From the NCBI RefSeq assembly GCF_003028415.1, contig NZ_PYSV01000002.1, forward strand, positions 244,665-308,664: a DNA stretch of 64,000 nucleotides, read 5' to 3'. This DNA is from Deinococcus arcticus. Its GTDB lineage: Bacteria; Deinococcota; Deinococci; Deinococcales; Deinococcaceae. Both the position numbers and the translations under genes were made by a program. Shown piece by piece: positions 40,375-53,461 of this stretch. The notes beneath the pieces are model-generated. The model made no database searches and was not told the DNA's origin. It worked only from the letters and a program-made list of their open reading frames with translations. The first letter of the stretch is position 1, and the number at the start of each line of letters is the position of its first letter.

Positions 40375-40772
40375 GACACGGCCTCTGGGGGCGTCACGGG
40401 GGCCTGGGCCTCGGCGGCCATCAGGAGCAGCGCCGGCACCAGATTCAGCCAGAAGCCACTCACGGGCGCCAGGGTGAGTTGCAGGACCGTCAGCGCCAGC
40501 AGGCCCAGGCCAGTGCCCCGCGGCGGCCGTCTGCCCTCGCGGGCGGCGGCCAGCACCCACAGGCCCCAGAGCGCCTGTGCGCCCGCAAAGCTGCCCAGCG
40601 AACTCCAGAACGCGGCGTGCCGCTCTGGTTGTGGCGGGCCCCACGGCGCACCGATCATGCCCGGCAGGCCGCCTGGCGCCAGCGTCTCCAACCCGGGCAG
40701 CACGCTGCCCAGTGCCAGCGCCATGTGGCCCAGCGCCACCCCAATCAACAGTCGTCCGGCCCAGCGTTGCAT
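40371..40772 (-). CDS. Four-helix membrane protein (DUF6463-like)
   Basis: A 133-residue integral membrane protein with about four helices (residues 5-28, 60-80, 90-108, 110-128), resembling the small DUF6463-type proteins; the name is tentative. The ATG at 40772 is chosen because AAAGGAGAG lies about 5 nt upstream; an in-frame start at 40799 would fall inside the operator. It is the first gene of the TetR operon. Confidence 0.75.
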   Translation of the reverse strand: MQRWAGRLLIGVALGHMALALGSVLPGLETLAPGGLPGMIGAPWGPPQPERHAAFWSSLGSFAGAQALWGLWVLAAAREGRRPPRGTGLGLLALTVLQLTLAPVSGFWLNLVPALLLMAAEAQAPVTPPEAVS

Positions 40773-40786
40773 AGTCTCTCCTTTGG

Positions 40787-40814
40787 TGAACATGATCAAA
40801 ACTGAACATGTTCA
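40787..40814. promoter_or_regulatory. Tandem palindromic operator of the TetR operon
   Basis: TGAACATGATCA (40787-40798) and the perfect palindrome TGAACATGTTCA (40803-40814) lie 16 bp apart, centre to centre. They stand 15-42 bp upstream of the first ATG of the operon, where a promoter is expected. Confidence 0.7.
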
Positions 40815-40942
40815 TTTTTGAAGAGAGGGCTGATCCAGAGCCAGGAAGAATGTCCCCTCTGCCGGTTGACGGCAGATGCGAGAGCCCCGCCCTTCAGCAA
40901 GGTCGCGGCTGAGAGACAGGGCCAGGAAGAACCCCCCGCGCT

Positions 40943-41092
40943 GTTAAGGACGTCGCCCCTTACGTTGCGAATTTTCAGGAGAGCACCGAACAGTCTCCAC
41001 TCCCGGTGCAACGTCCTTTTTTCGAGACTCGCTCTGCTGCGCCGCTGTTCCGGCCCACTCGGTTGATCGGGGGCTTGGCAGCGAGCGACTTA
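40943..41092 (+). repeat. Family B interspersed repeat, copy B1a
   Basis: Starts TTAAGGACGTCGCCCC; the opposite arm GGTGCAACGTCCTT ends at 41018 and is followed by a T run. The second half contains ACTCGCT paired with AGCGAG around CTCGGTTGATCGGGGGC. Two stem positions are mismatched compared with copies B2b and B3. Confidence 0.8.
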
Positions 41093-41235
41093 AGGGCCTC
41101 GCCCCTTCCCCGGGCTAACGGTTCAGAACCGCGCAGCAACGTGTCCATTCCCGGTGTGAGGCACTGTGTTCGCCACTCGCGCTGCGGCGCCGCTGTCCCA
41201 GCTCGCTCGGTTGATCGGGGGCTTGGCAGCGAGTG
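41090..41235 (+). repeat. Family B interspersed repeat, copy B1b
   Basis: Directly follows B1a in tandem (junction TTAA). The main stem is diverged (GGGCCTCGCCCC against GGTGTGAGGCAC) and the T run is lost; the second half (GCGCTGCGGCGCCGCTGT, CTCGGTTGATCGGGGGC) is well kept. Confidence 0.75.
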
Positions 41236-41376
41236 ATACGGGTTCCGAAAAATTCCGTAACGTGTTCCGGAATTTTTTCGACCAGAGGGAGAGGGAAAAG
41301 AGACGGATTTCCGGGAATTGGAGGAACATCCGGCGCTGTCCCGGATGTGACGGAAATGGACGGCAGTCCGTATGAC
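41234..41376 (-). repeat. Family A interspersed repeat, copy A4
   Basis: Inverted relative to A1; it abuts B1b. Read on the minus strand it runs from TCATACGGACTGCCGTCC to GGAACCCGTATCA and has the end hairpin around AAAAATTCCG/CGGAATTTTT. It lies 126 bp past the 3' end of the aminotransferase gene. Confidence 0.85.
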
Positions 41377-41502
41377 TGGGCCAAAGGGCCCGAAAGCGGC
41401 CCTTCGACGTCGCCAGCGCTCCTGTTCTTGACACAGACGCCGTGTGGTTGCTTCAGCGCCAGTCTGCCAACCGCAACGCGACATGTCTCATCAGCGCCAG
41501 GC

Positions 41503-42714
<1,212 letters not shown>

Positions 42715-42721
42715 GGCCCCG

Positions 42722-42727
42722 AGTCTA
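42722..42727 (-). promoter_or_regulatory. Leaderless-type -10 box
   Basis: TAGACT on the minus strand, 7 nt before the ATG at 42714. Confidence 0.5.
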
Positions 42728-42768
42728 GGGGGTGCGGGCCCTGACCAGCGCGCCCCCAGCAGGCCCCC

Positions 42769-43314
42769 TCAGCGCATCACGCCGAACTGCTTGTTCTGCC
42801 GGGTCCTGGCCACGAAATGGCCCAGGCGTTTCTCGAACTCGGCGGGGCGGCCCCGCATCTCCTCGATATAGCCAATGCGAATGCGGCGGTAGGCCTCAGG
42901 CAACGCCTGGTAGTGGCGCCACACCACCGGGTCGGCTTCCAGCGCGGCCCGGAGATCCGGGGCCAGTTCGACCGGGCGCAGGGTCAGGTCGGGCAACGCG
43001 GCCCGCCCGGCGTCGGTCATGCGGCCCTCCTCAATCAGGCGGCGGGCGCGGGCCTTGTTCAGTTCGGTCCAGTGGCTGCCCGGGCGGCGCGGGGTAAAAC
43101 GCTGGGCCAGCCACTCCTCGTCCAGGCGTTTGGCCAGGCCGTCTATCCAGCCAAAACACAGCGCCTCTTCCACCGCGTCCAGGTAGGGCACCGCGCGCGC
43201 CCTGCCCTGGCGGGCCGTCACCAGCCAGATCTCCGCAGCGCTGGCGTGCTGGACCTGCAGCCAGCGCCGCCACGCGGCCCGGTCTGCCGGGCGTACCTGC
43301 TCTCCAATCTCCAC
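42769..43314 (-). CDS. YdeI/OmpD-associated family protein
   Basis: A 181-residue protein of the YdeI/OmpD-associated family, with ALCFGWIDGLAKRLDEEW near residue 60, then FTPRRPGSHWTELNKARARRLIEEGRMT and the C-terminal GYIEEMRGRPAEFEKRLGHF typical of the group. Its cellular role is not settled. The start is GTG at 43314, supported by AGGAGG 7-8 nt upstream; open frame further upstream is antisense to the PBP operon. Confidence 0.85.
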   Translation of the reverse strand: MEIGEQVRPADRAAWRRWLQVQHASAAEIWLVTARQGRARAVPYLDAVEEALCFGWIDGLAKRLDEEWLAQRFTPRRPGSHWTELNKARARRLIEEGRMTDAGRAALPDLTLRPVELAPDLRAALEADPVVWRHYQALPEAYRRIRIGYIEEMRGRPAEFEKRLGHFVARTRQNKQFGVMR

Positions 43315-43452
43315 AGTGGCACCTCCTGCGCCCCAGGGTAGGCGCGGCCCGGGGGTCGGGCCGTCAGCTGGCGCACACCGGAGGGGGCCGCCTTGCCTTT
43401 TCACGCCCGTTTCATCCTCCCAAGGTGGGATGCAGCCCTCATGGCGTCCCTC

Positions 43453-43458
43453 TATGCT
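43453..43458 (+). promoter_or_regulatory. Leaderless-type -10 box of the PBP operon
   Basis: TATGCT, 6 nt before the ATG at 43465. Confidence 0.5.
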
Positions 43459-43464
43459 GCCCCC

Positions 43465-43740
43465 ATGAGCTTCGTGCGCAAACCCCGGCCCTACTCGTCG
43501 GGTCTGCCCCCGGCCCCGCTGCCGCCCATGCCCCGGCCCCGCCCCGAACGCGCCCCCCGGCGACCACGTGTGGGCCGGCCCCAGCTGGGGCGGTCCTCGT
43601 GGGCGGGGGCGGTGTCGGCCCTGGCAGGGCTGGGAGCGCTGCTGGTGCTGCTGGTGGGCCTCTCGGGGCTGTGGAATCAGGTGGCGCGCGACTGGCAGTT
43701 TCGCTCGGCGGCGGCGGGCGTGCTGGACGTGGTGCGCTGA
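43465..43740 (+). CDS. Small single-pass membrane protein
   Basis: A 91-residue protein with a Pro/Arg-rich basic N-terminus (about 1-45) and one membrane helix (AVSALAGLGALLVLLVGLSG, about 50-69), followed by a short tail. The topology would place the basic part in the cytoplasm. It is first in the operon and its TGA stop is immediately followed by the GTG of the PBP gene, so it may be a partner of that protein. No family recognised. Confidence 0.7.
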   Translation: MSFVRKPRPYSSGLPPAPLPPMPRPRPERAPRRPRVGRPQLGRSSWAGAVSALAGLGALLVLLVGLSGLWNQVARDWQFRSAAAGVLDVVR

Positions 43741-45849
43741 GTGACTGGCACACTGTGGCGCCGCTGGCGCAATCCCTGGCCGCGCACCCCATTTGTGCGG
43801 CGCCCCGAACCCTGGACCCTGGCCCGGGCGGCGCGCGCCGGGCTGGCCGGGGTGGGCGTGCTGACCCTGGGCACCCTGGCCCTGGGGGTGGCGGGCGCGG
43901 TGGGTACCGGCGCCCTGGCGCGGGTGTGGAACCTGCGCGCCGAGTTGCAGCCCATTGAGGTGCAAGACCGCCGGGGCGCTCCGCTGGGCGTAATTGACCA
44001 CTGCCAGGAAGGCAACCTGACCAACGCCGTGCCCTGCCGCGAATCGCTGAGCGTGCCCCTGAGCGGTGTCTCGCCCGCCTTTTTGCTGGCCTACGTGGCC
44101 AAGGAGGACGTGCGCTTCTTTTCGCACGCGGGGGTGGACCTGGGGCGGCTGCCGCGCGCCGTGCTGACCGGCGCGGGTGGCAGCACCATTCCCATGCAGC
44201 TGCTGAAAAACAGCGTGCTGGCCGGGCACTTCGATTACGACACCGGGCGGCGCGGGCCCTGGCTGACCCTGCGGCGCAAGGCCACCGAGTTCGTGCTGGC
44301 CCCGCTGGTCACGTGGCGTTACGGGCGGCGCGAGGTGCTGGCCATGAGCGTGAACAGCCTGCCCTGGATTGGCATTGGGCAGCGCAAGGGCATCTACGAC
44401 GCGGCGCAGGCGGTGTTCGGGGTGGACCCGGCAGACCTGACCCTGGCCCAGAGCGCCTTTCTGGTGGGGCTGCTGCCTGCCCCGGGCCGCTATCTGGTGG
44501 CCGGGGACACCCCGCCCGAGACGGCCACGGCCCGCTTCCGCTGGATGCGCCGCCAGCAACTGCTGACCCTGAACCTGCTGCGCGCGCGCGGCCTGATTGG
44601 CGAGGACGCCCACCGCGCCGCCGTGGGCACACCGCTGGCGCCCCGGCTATGGCAGGTGGTTTACGCCGGCAGTGGCCCGGACCTGCGGGTGGTCTCGGCG
44701 CGGCGCAACCCCGGGTACGACCAGACCCCCGAGCCGGTGTGGGCGCTGCAGGAACTCGTGCGGCGCGAACTGCGCGCGGGCGGGCTGGACCCGCGCCGGG
44801 TGGGCCGCGTGGTGCTGACCCTGGACGCCCGGGCCCAGGCCGCGCTGGTCTCGCGCCTGACCGCGGAGGGGCGCCAGGGCGGCGTGGCCGAGGGCGCGGC
44901 CGTGGTGGATGTGCGCGGCGGCGGCATTGTGGCGCTGGCCAGCAGCACGGGCGGCCTGCAAAGCAGTGACCCCGGGCGGCAGTGGGCGGTCTCGGCGCGG
45001 CGCCCGGTGGCCAGCACCGTCAAGCCGCTGCTGTACGCCCACGCCTTTGGCGACGGCCTGACCCAGCTGAGCACCTTCCCGGACGCGCCCACCCGCTACG
45101 CCGGGCAGGCGGTGCGCAACAGCAGCGGGGCTTTTCTGGGGCGCGCGGTCACGGTGCGCGAGGCCAATGCCCGCTCGCTGAACACGGTGGCCGTGCAGGT
45201 GGGCACCCCGCGTGAGGAAGGGCTGCGCCGCGTGCTGCTGGGCCTGGATTACCGCCCGGACCCCGAAAACCGCTCCAGCCCGGCCCTGGGCACCTTCCGG
45301 GCCGCGCCGCTGGCCGTGGCCGCCGCCTACGCCAGCTTTGCCGGCGGCGGGCAGCGGTGTGCGCCGCACCTGTTGGCCGAGGTCTATGACCGCGCCGGGC
45401 GCCCGCTGCCGCTGCCGCGCGCCGGGTGCGCCCCGCTGTGGGACGAGGTGGTGGCCTACCAGACCTTCGACCTGCTGACGGGCGCCGTGAACGACCGCGC
45501 GTCTCACGTGCCGTTTCTGCGCCCCACGCTGGCTCAGCGCCTGAGTGGCCGGGCCATACCGCTGGGCGCCAAGAGCGGCACCACGGACGACGTGAACGAC
45601 ACGTGGTGCGCCGCCGTGACCCCGCAGTACGCCATGGCCGTGTGGATCGGGGACCCGGCGGGGGTGCGCAGCGTGCCCGTCACCCTGTACCGCGAGCAGA
45701 CCGCCTGCCGCGAGGTGGCCCTGCTGCGCGAGTTGCCCCACGACCGCCTCTCGCTGAGCCCGCCGCCCGGCATCACCCGGGTGGGCGGCGCCGCCGTGCC
45801 GCTCTCCGGCCTTAGGCCCCGCAACCCCGCGCCCCCCGGCGCACCCTGA
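43741..45849 (+). CDS. Class A penicillin-binding protein
   Basis: Bifunctional peptidoglycan glycosyltransferase/transpeptidase, 702 residues. One membrane anchor lies near residues 32-58. The GT51 domain (about 75-260) has VAKEDVRFFSHAGVD (catalytic Glu near 122) and GGSTIPMQLLKN, where the family usually has GGSTITQQ. The transpeptidase domain (about 350-660) has STVK (Ser near 425), SLN near 480 and KSGTT near 611. All catalytic motifs are present. The GTG start sits directly after the stop of the preceding gene. Confidence 0.93.
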   Translation: MTGTLWRRWRNPWPRTPFVRRPEPWTLARAARAGLAGVGVLTLGTLALGVAGAVGTGALARVWNLRAELQPIEVQDRRGAPLGVIDHCQEGNLTNAVPCRESLSVPLSGVSPAFLLAYVAKEDVRFFSHAGVDLGRLPRAVLTGAGGSTIPMQLLKNSVLAGHFDYDTGRRGPWLTLRRKATEFVLAPLVTWRYGRREVLAMSVNSLPWIGIGQRKGIYDAAQAVFGVDPADLTLAQSAFLVGLLPAPGRYLVAGDTPPETATARFRWMRRQQLLTLNLLRARGLIGEDAHRAAVGTPLAPRLWQVVYAGSGPDLRVVSARRNPGYDQTPEPVWALQELVRRELRAGGLDPRRVGRVVLTLDARAQAALVSRLTAEGRQGGVAEGAAVVDVRGGGIVALASSTGGLQSSDPGRQWAVSARRPVASTVKPLLYAHAFGDGLTQLSTFPDAPTRYAGQAVRNSSGAFLGRAVTVREANARSLNTVAVQVGTPREEGLRRVLLGLDYRPDPENRSSPALGTFRAAPLAVAAAYASFAGGGQRCAPHLLAEVYDRAGRPLPLPRAGCAPLWDEVVAYQTFDLLTGAVNDRASHVPFLRPTLAQRLSGRAIPLGAKSGTTDDVNDTWCAAVTPQYAMAVWIGDPAGVRSVPVTLYREQTACREVALLRELPHDRLSLSPPPGITRVGGAAVPLSGLRPRNPAPPGAP

Positions 45850-45861
45850 GGTTCTCCTGTC

Positions 45862-46544
45862 ATGTTTTCACTTGCCTTTCTTCCACTGCTGCTTCCTGCG
45901 CCTGCCAGCGCCTCCAGCCTGCTGGGCCTCTCCACGCCGCCGCTGCACCTGACGGTGGCGGTGGACATGACGGGCAGTTCCAAGAATCCCGCCTACAAGT
46001 ACGCCGAACAGGCGCGGCTGCTCTCGCAGAGCGTGCTGCTCAACCAGCTGCGCTCCGGCGACACCCTGACGCTGCTGCGCATCTGCGAAGGCGTGCAGAC
46101 GGTGGCAGATTTTCAGTTCAGCTCCAGAAACGGCGCCCGCATGGCCCGCGCGGACATCCTGCGCTATACAGCGGCGCTCACCAAACCCTGCACCGGCAAG
46201 GGCAGCGCCATCACGGCGGGGCTGGCCCAGGCCGCGCGGCGCAGCGCCCAGACGGCCGGTGTGGGCGACGTGGTGGTGCTGTTCACCGACGGCGCCCTGC
46301 TGGACGACCCGAAGCGCGCCGCTGTGGGCAGCACAGTCAGCGGTCTGCTGCAACGCCCAGACACCCGCGCCCTGTTCGTGGCGGGCCTGAGCCCCGAGCC
46401 GGGCACGGGCGGCGCTTCCATCCGCGACACCTTTGTAAAGGCGCTGGGCAACGCGGCGCGGGACAGGCGGGTGCTGCTGGCCGGCGCCTATGACCTGACC
46501 AACGTGTACCCCACCTTTGCCAGCGTGGTGAAGGGGGCGCGGCG

Positions 46545-46548
<4 letters not shown>
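45862..46548 (+). CDS. Exported VWA-domain protein
   Basis: A 228-residue protein with a signal peptide (MFSLAFLPLLLPAPASA) and a von Willebrand A-like domain filling the rest. The metal site reads VAVDMTGSSKN near residue 36 (Asp-x-Thr-x-Ser, near the usual DxSxS), a threonine in GSAITAGLAQA near 117 and VVLFTDGALLDD near 138. It would act in the periplasm as an adhesion or assembly module. It lies 12 nt after the PBP gene and overlaps the next gene by four bases. Confidence 0.8.
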
Positions 46549-48041
<1,493 letters not shown>

Positions 48042-48044
48042 GCG

Positions 48045-48818
48045 ATGAAACTGGCGACCTGGAATGTCAATTCGCTGAGGGTGCGGCTGCCGCAGGTGCT
48101 GGCGTGGCTGCAGACCCAGCAGCCCGATGTCCTGGCCCTGCAGGAGACGAAGCTCGAAGACCACCTGTTTCCGGTGGCCGAGCTGGCGGCGCTGGGCTAC
48201 CACGCCGCTTTTTCCGGGCAGAAAACGTACAACGGGGTGGCGCTGCTCTCGCGCCAGCCGCTGCAGGACGTGCAACTGGGCGTGCCGGGCCTGGCCGATG
48301 ACCAGCGCCGGGTGCTGGCCGCCACCACAGGCGGGGTGCGGGTGGTGTGTCTGTACGTGCCCAACGGGCAGGCCCTGGATTCACCCAAATACGCCTACAA
48401 GCTGAACTGGCTGGCCGCCGTGCGGAACTGGCTGCAGGCGGAAGTGACGGTCCACGGGCGCGTGGCGGTGATGGGCGACTTCAATGTGGCCCCTGAAGAC
48501 CGCGACGTGTACAGCCCGGCGCGCTGGGCCGGGCAGGTGCTGGTGAGCGACCCCGAGCGCGCGGCCTTCCGGGCCCTGCTGGACATCGGCCTGCACGACG
48601 CCTTGCGCCTGCACGACCAGCCGGAGCGGGTGTTCAGCTGGTGGAACTACGGCCGCCTTGCCCTGGCGCGGAACTGGGGCCTGCGTATTGACCACATTCT
48701 GGTGTCGGCCACGCTGGCCGGCGAATGCCAGGGGTGCACGGTGGACACCGGCCCCCGCCACCACGAGCGGCCCTCGGATCACGCGCCGGTGCTCGCCACC
48801 TTCGCGGCCCCGGCCTGA
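48045..48818 (+). CDS. xth: Exodeoxyribonuclease III
   Basis: AP endonuclease/3'-5' exonuclease of base-excision repair, 257 residues. Catalytic and metal residues are visible in [12 protein letters not shown] (residues 4-15), LQETKLED near 33, [19 protein letters not shown] near 143, and the final [10 protein letters not shown] near 245. It starts 3 nt after the stop of the membrane-protein gene, so it is read from the same operon although its job is cytoplasmic. Confidence 0.94.
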   Translation: MKLATWNVNSLRVRLPQVLAWLQTQQPDVLALQETKLEDHLFPVAELAALGYHAAFSGQKTYNGVALLSRQPLQDVQLGVPGLADDQRRVLAATTGGVRVVCLYVPNGQALDSPKYAYKLNWLAAVRNWLQAEVTVHGRVAVMGDFNVAPEDRDVYSPARWAGQVLVSDPERAAFRALLDIGLHDALRLHDQPERVFSWWNYGRLALARNWGLRIDHILVSATLAGECQGCTVDTGPRHHERPSDHAPVLATFAAPA

Positions 48819-48860
48819 GCTGAGCCCGGTGGCCAGGAAAAGGCGCAGCCACCCCCTCCC

Positions 48861-50201
48861 CTACAGTTTCAGCCGCTGCCAGCGGCCCGAGGCAAACCGC
48901 CAGGCATAGGCCACCGCCGCAAAGGTGATAAACAGCAGCGCCGAGCCCCACGCGCCCGCCACGCCGTAGCGTGGGGCCAGCACAAAGGCGCCCAGCACCA
49001 TGACCAGCCACGCGCCAGTCAGGGTGACCAGCAGGCGAAAGCGGGTGTCGCCCGCGCCGCCCAGCGCCCCGCCTAGCACAATCGCCACGCCGTCCAGCAC
49101 CTGATAGGCCGCCATAACCGCCAGCACGGTGGTGCCCAGGGCCAGCACCTGCGGGCTCTGGTTGAACAGTCCGATGAGGAGCCCGGGCACCAGCAGAAAC
49201 AGGGCCGCCAGCACGCCCATCAGGGCCGCCGCCACCCCTGCCCCCCGCCAGCCGATGCGGGCAGCGATGTCGGGTCGGCCAGCCCCCAGCGCCCGCGACA
49301 GCAGGCTGCCCGTGGCCGAGGCCAACGCAAAGGCTGGCAGAAAGCCCAGGCTGGCCAGCTGGTTGGCAATCTGCGAGGCCGCCAGTTCGGTGGGCCCCAG
49401 GCGCGAGATCACGCCCTGAAAGACGGTAAAGGCACTTACCTCGGCCAGTTCAGTCACGCCCACCGGCAGGCTAACGCGGCCCAGGCGCGCCAGCTCTGTG
49501 CGTGTGGGGCGCACCAGCCGGAAGGGGCCGTGGGCCGGGCCATGCAGGCGCCGCAGCAGCACCAGGGCCAGGGCATTTTGCAGGCCCACCGCCAGCACGG
49601 CTGCCCAGGCGGCCCCCGCCGCGCCCCAGCCAAAGCCGAACACAAACAGCGCGGCCAGTGCCCCGTTCACCGCCACCACCAGCCACGCCAGCAGCATGGG
49701 CGTGCGGGTGTTGCCCAGCCCCACCATGACCGACAGGGCGGCGCTGCCCAGCATGACCAGCGGAATCTCCCAGGCGCGGATGTGCGCGTAGGTGCGCGCC
49801 ACCGCTCCGATGTCCGCATCCGGGCGCAGCAGGGCGAACAGGGCGTCCAGCAGCCACGGCGCCAGCAGCGCCAGCGGCACCCCCAGCAACCCGCACGACA
49901 GAAACACGCTGCCCCAGCGGCGCACCCCGGCCGGGTCCCCGGCCCCCAGCGCGCGGGCCACAAAGGTGGCGGCGGTGTTCAGGCTGCCGCGCAGCAGCAG
50001 CACCAGCGTCAGCAGGCACAGGCTGGCAAAGCCCACCGCCCCCACCTCGGTCACACCCAGGCGGCCCATCAGCAGGGTGTCGGTAAAGCCTACGGCCGTG
50101 TAGGCGAGGTTCGAGAGCATCAGTGGCCACGCGAGGCGCAGCAGTTCGCGGGTGCGGCCCTGGGGCGCCGCAGACCGTTCGGGAACAGCAGGAACAGACA
50201 C
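48861..50201 (-). CDS. MATE family efflux transporter
   Basis: Multidrug/organic-cation exporter with about twelve membrane helices in 446 residues. The two-fold repeat is visible: LAWPLMLSNLAYTAVGFTDTLLMGRLG near the start and LGRVSLPVGVTELAEVSAFTVFQGVISRLG near 235, both in the usual MATE positions. GTG at 50201 is preferred because TACCGT lies 7 nt upstream; GTG at 50210 is in frame and possible. Convergent with xth. Confidence 0.92.
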   Translation of the reverse strand: MSVPAVPERSAAPQGRTRELLRLAWPLMLSNLAYTAVGFTDTLLMGRLGVTEVGAVGFASLCLLTLVLLLRGSLNTAATFVARALGAGDPAGVRRWGSVFLSCGLLGVPLALLAPWLLDALFALLRPDADIGAVARTYAHIRAWEIPLVMLGSAALSVMVGLGNTRTPMLLAWLVVAVNGALAALFVFGFGWGAAGAAWAAVLAVGLQNALALVLLRRLHGPAHGPFRLVRPTRTELARLGRVSLPVGVTELAEVSAFTVFQGVISRLGPTELAASQIANQLASLGFLPAFALASATGSLLSRALGAGRPDIAARIGWRGAGVAAALMGVLAALFLLVPGLLIGLFNQSPQVLALGTTVLAVMAAYQVLDGVAIVLGGALGGAGDTRFRLLVTLTGAWLVMVLGAFVLAPRYGVAGAWGSALLFITFAAVAYAWRFASGRWQRLKL

Positions 50202-50208
50202 GCCCGGC

Positions 50209-50214
50209 ACGGTA
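50209..50214 (-). promoter_or_regulatory. Leaderless-type -10 box of the MATE gene
   Basis: TACCGT on the minus strand, 7 nt before the GTG at 50201. Confidence 0.35.
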
Positions 50215-50278
50215 GTGCATCCGGGGCGCCTCAGGGGGCGCTGCGGCGCGCTCCTCCGTGGCCTGGCCGCGCCCCGCT

Positions 50279-51487
<1,209 letters not shown>

Positions 51488-51579
51488 GCCCCCAGAGTGG
51501 CACACGGGGGCGGGGGTGCGCCGTTTGACCTTACCCGGAGTGCGCCAAAACCGGTATGCCACCCCCGGAGGCACGTCTT

Positions 51580-51585
51580 TAGAAT
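51580..51585 (+). promoter_or_regulatory. Leaderless-type -10 box of the Hsp90-like gene
   Basis: TAGAAT, 7 nt before the ATG at 51593. Confidence 0.5.
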
Positions 51586-51592
51586 GCCCCGC

Positions 51593-53398
51593 ATGGAACA
51601 CGCCTTCAAAGTTGATCTGCGGGGCATCATTGACCTGCTGTCCAACCACCTGTATTCGGACCCCAGCGTGTTCGTGCGCGAACTGCTGCAAAACGGGGTG
51701 GACGCCATCACGGCGCGGCGGGCCCGCTCCGGCGAGTTTGCGCCGCTCATTGAGGCCCGGCTCCTGCGCGGGGAGGGCGAGCTGCCCGTGCTGGAGTTCC
51801 GCGACAACGGGGTGGGGCTGACGGAGGGCGAGGTCCACGAGTTTCTCGCCACCATCGGGCGCTCGTCCAAGCGCCTTGACGAGGCGCGCGACACCTTCCT
51901 GGGGCAGTTCGGCATCGGCCTGCTGTCGTGCTTCATGGTGAGCGGCGAGATTGAACTTGTCACCCGGAGCGCGTCGGGCGGCCCCGCCGTGCGCTGGCTG
52001 GCCCAGGCCGACGGAACGTACACCCTGGAAGTGCTGGAAGAAAGCAGCCCGGTCGAGATTGGCACCACTGTTCGCCTGCGGGCCCGCGAGGACACCGACT
52101 TTTATTTCGAGTACGACGAACTGCGCGGGGCGCTGGAAAATTACGGGCGCATCCTGCCCTACCCGGTTCACGTGTTCGGCGGCGAACAGTACGCCCACGT
52201 CAACGCGGCTATGCCCCCGTGGCTGGCCTACGCTGCGGGAGATACAGGCAAGCGCGACGAGGTGCTGGCCTACGCCCGCGAGGAACTGGGGGTGCAGGCG
52301 CTGGACGCCGTGCCCCTGCGCAGCGAGGCGGGCGGGCTGCTGGGGGTGGCCCTGGTGCTGCCCCACGCCACCCAGCGCTCCGCGCGGCAGTGGCATTCGG
52401 TGTACCTCAAGCGGATGCTGCTGGGCCACGACCTGAGCAATCTGCTGCCCGAGTGGGCCTTTTTCGTGCGCTGCCTGCTGAATGTGGACGGGCTGCACCC
52501 CACCGCCTCGCGCGAATCGTTTTACGAGGACGACGCCCTGAAGGCCGCCCGCGAGGCCCTGAACGCCGGCCTGCGCGGATACATTGAGGAACTGGCGGCC
52601 CACGATCCGAAGCGGCTGGACGCCCTGATCTCGCTGCACCACCTGCCCCTCAAGGCCCTGGCCACCGAGGACGACGACTTTTTCCGGCTGCTGGCCCCCC
52701 AGTTCAGCCTGGAGACCTCCACCGGGCGGATGAAACTGGGCGAATACGCGCGCCGCTCCCCCACCCTGCGGATGGTCACCGACCTTGACCAGTTCCGCCA
52801 GATCGCGCAGGTGGCCAGTGCCTACGGGCACAGCGTTGTGAACGCGGTGTACACCTACGACGTGCCGCTGCTGCGCGCGTACGCCCGCCTGTTCGGGCAC
52901 GAGCTGGAGGAGGTGGACGCCCAGACCTACGCCCTGTCGCTGGAAGACGTGGCCACGGGCGGCCTGGAGGGCGTTCTGGCGCGGGCAAACGCGGCCCTGG
53001 AGGGCCTGGGCTGTGAAGTCAGCGTGAAGCGCTTCGAGCCTGCCGAGCTGCCGGCCCTGCTTATCGTGACGAGCGAGCGCCGACTGCTGGACGACATCGA
53101 GGCCGCCAAGGACGTCTCGGACGACCTGTTCTCCGAGTTTCTGGACGACTACGCCGCCGAGTACGAGGAGGTGCGTGTCTCGCGGCTGCACCTCAACCTG
53201 GGCCACGGCCTTGTTCAGGACCTGCTGCATGTGGAAGACGGAGCCGTCTTCGCCCGGCTCGTCCAGATGATGTATGTCCAGGCCCACCTGCTGGGCCACC
53301 ACCCCCTGCGCGCCGAGGAACTCGCGCTGCTGACCGGTGGCCTGTCGGACATGATGCGCTGGGGCCTGCGGGCGACGCGGCTGGACACCCTGAACTGA
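51593..53398 (+). CDS. Divergent Hsp90 (HtpG-like) protein
   Basis: A 601-residue Hsp90-family ATPase. The N-domain has FVRELLQNGVDAI near residue 26 (usual FIRELISNASDAL), FRDNGVGLTEGEV near 74, GRSSKR near 92 and GQFGIGLLSCFMV near 105, so the nucleotide-site Glu, Asn and Asp are kept. The middle domain keeps the catalytic arginine in TASRESFYEDD near 305. The C-terminal third is recognisable only by position. Compared with HtpG it is strongly diverged and may be a client-specific paralogue. It leads a two-gene unit with a helical-repeat protein. Confidence 0.88.
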   Translation: MEHAFKVDLRGIIDLLSNHLYSDPSVFVRELLQNGVDAITARRARSGEFAPLIEARLLRGEGELPVLEFRDNGVGLTEGEVHEFLATIGRSSKRLDEARDTFLGQFGIGLLSCFMVSGEIELVTRSASGGPAVRWLAQADGTYTLEVLEESSPVEIGTTVRLRAREDTDFYFEYDELRGALENYGRILPYPVHVFGGEQYAHVNAAMPPWLAYAAGDTGKRDEVLAYAREELGVQALDAVPLRSEAGGLLGVALVLPHATQRSARQWHSVYLKRMLLGHDLSNLLPEWAFFVRCLLNVDGLHPTASRESFYEDDALKAAREALNAGLRGYIEELAAHDPKRLDALISLHHLPLKALATEDDDFFRLLAPQFSLETSTGRMKLGEYARRSPTLRMVTDLDQFRQIAQVASAYGHSVVNAVYTYDVPLLRAYARLFGHELEEVDAQTYALSLEDVATGGLEGVLARANAALEGLGCEVSVKRFEPAELPALLIVTSERRLLDDIEAAKDVSDDLFSEFLDDYAAEYEEVRVSRLHLNLGHGLVQDLLHVEDGAVFARLVQMMYVQAHLLGHHPLRAEELALLTGGLSDMMRWGLRATRLDTLN

Positions 53399-53461
53399 GG
53401 CAGAGGGCACAGAGCAGCGAGGCCGACGGCCTGAAAGCCCGCTGCCGGCCGGAGGAACACC

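Noticed and set aside
40943..41376. Insertion sequence remnant
   Set aside because: No transposase fragment and no clear target-site duplication; described instead as structured repeats.
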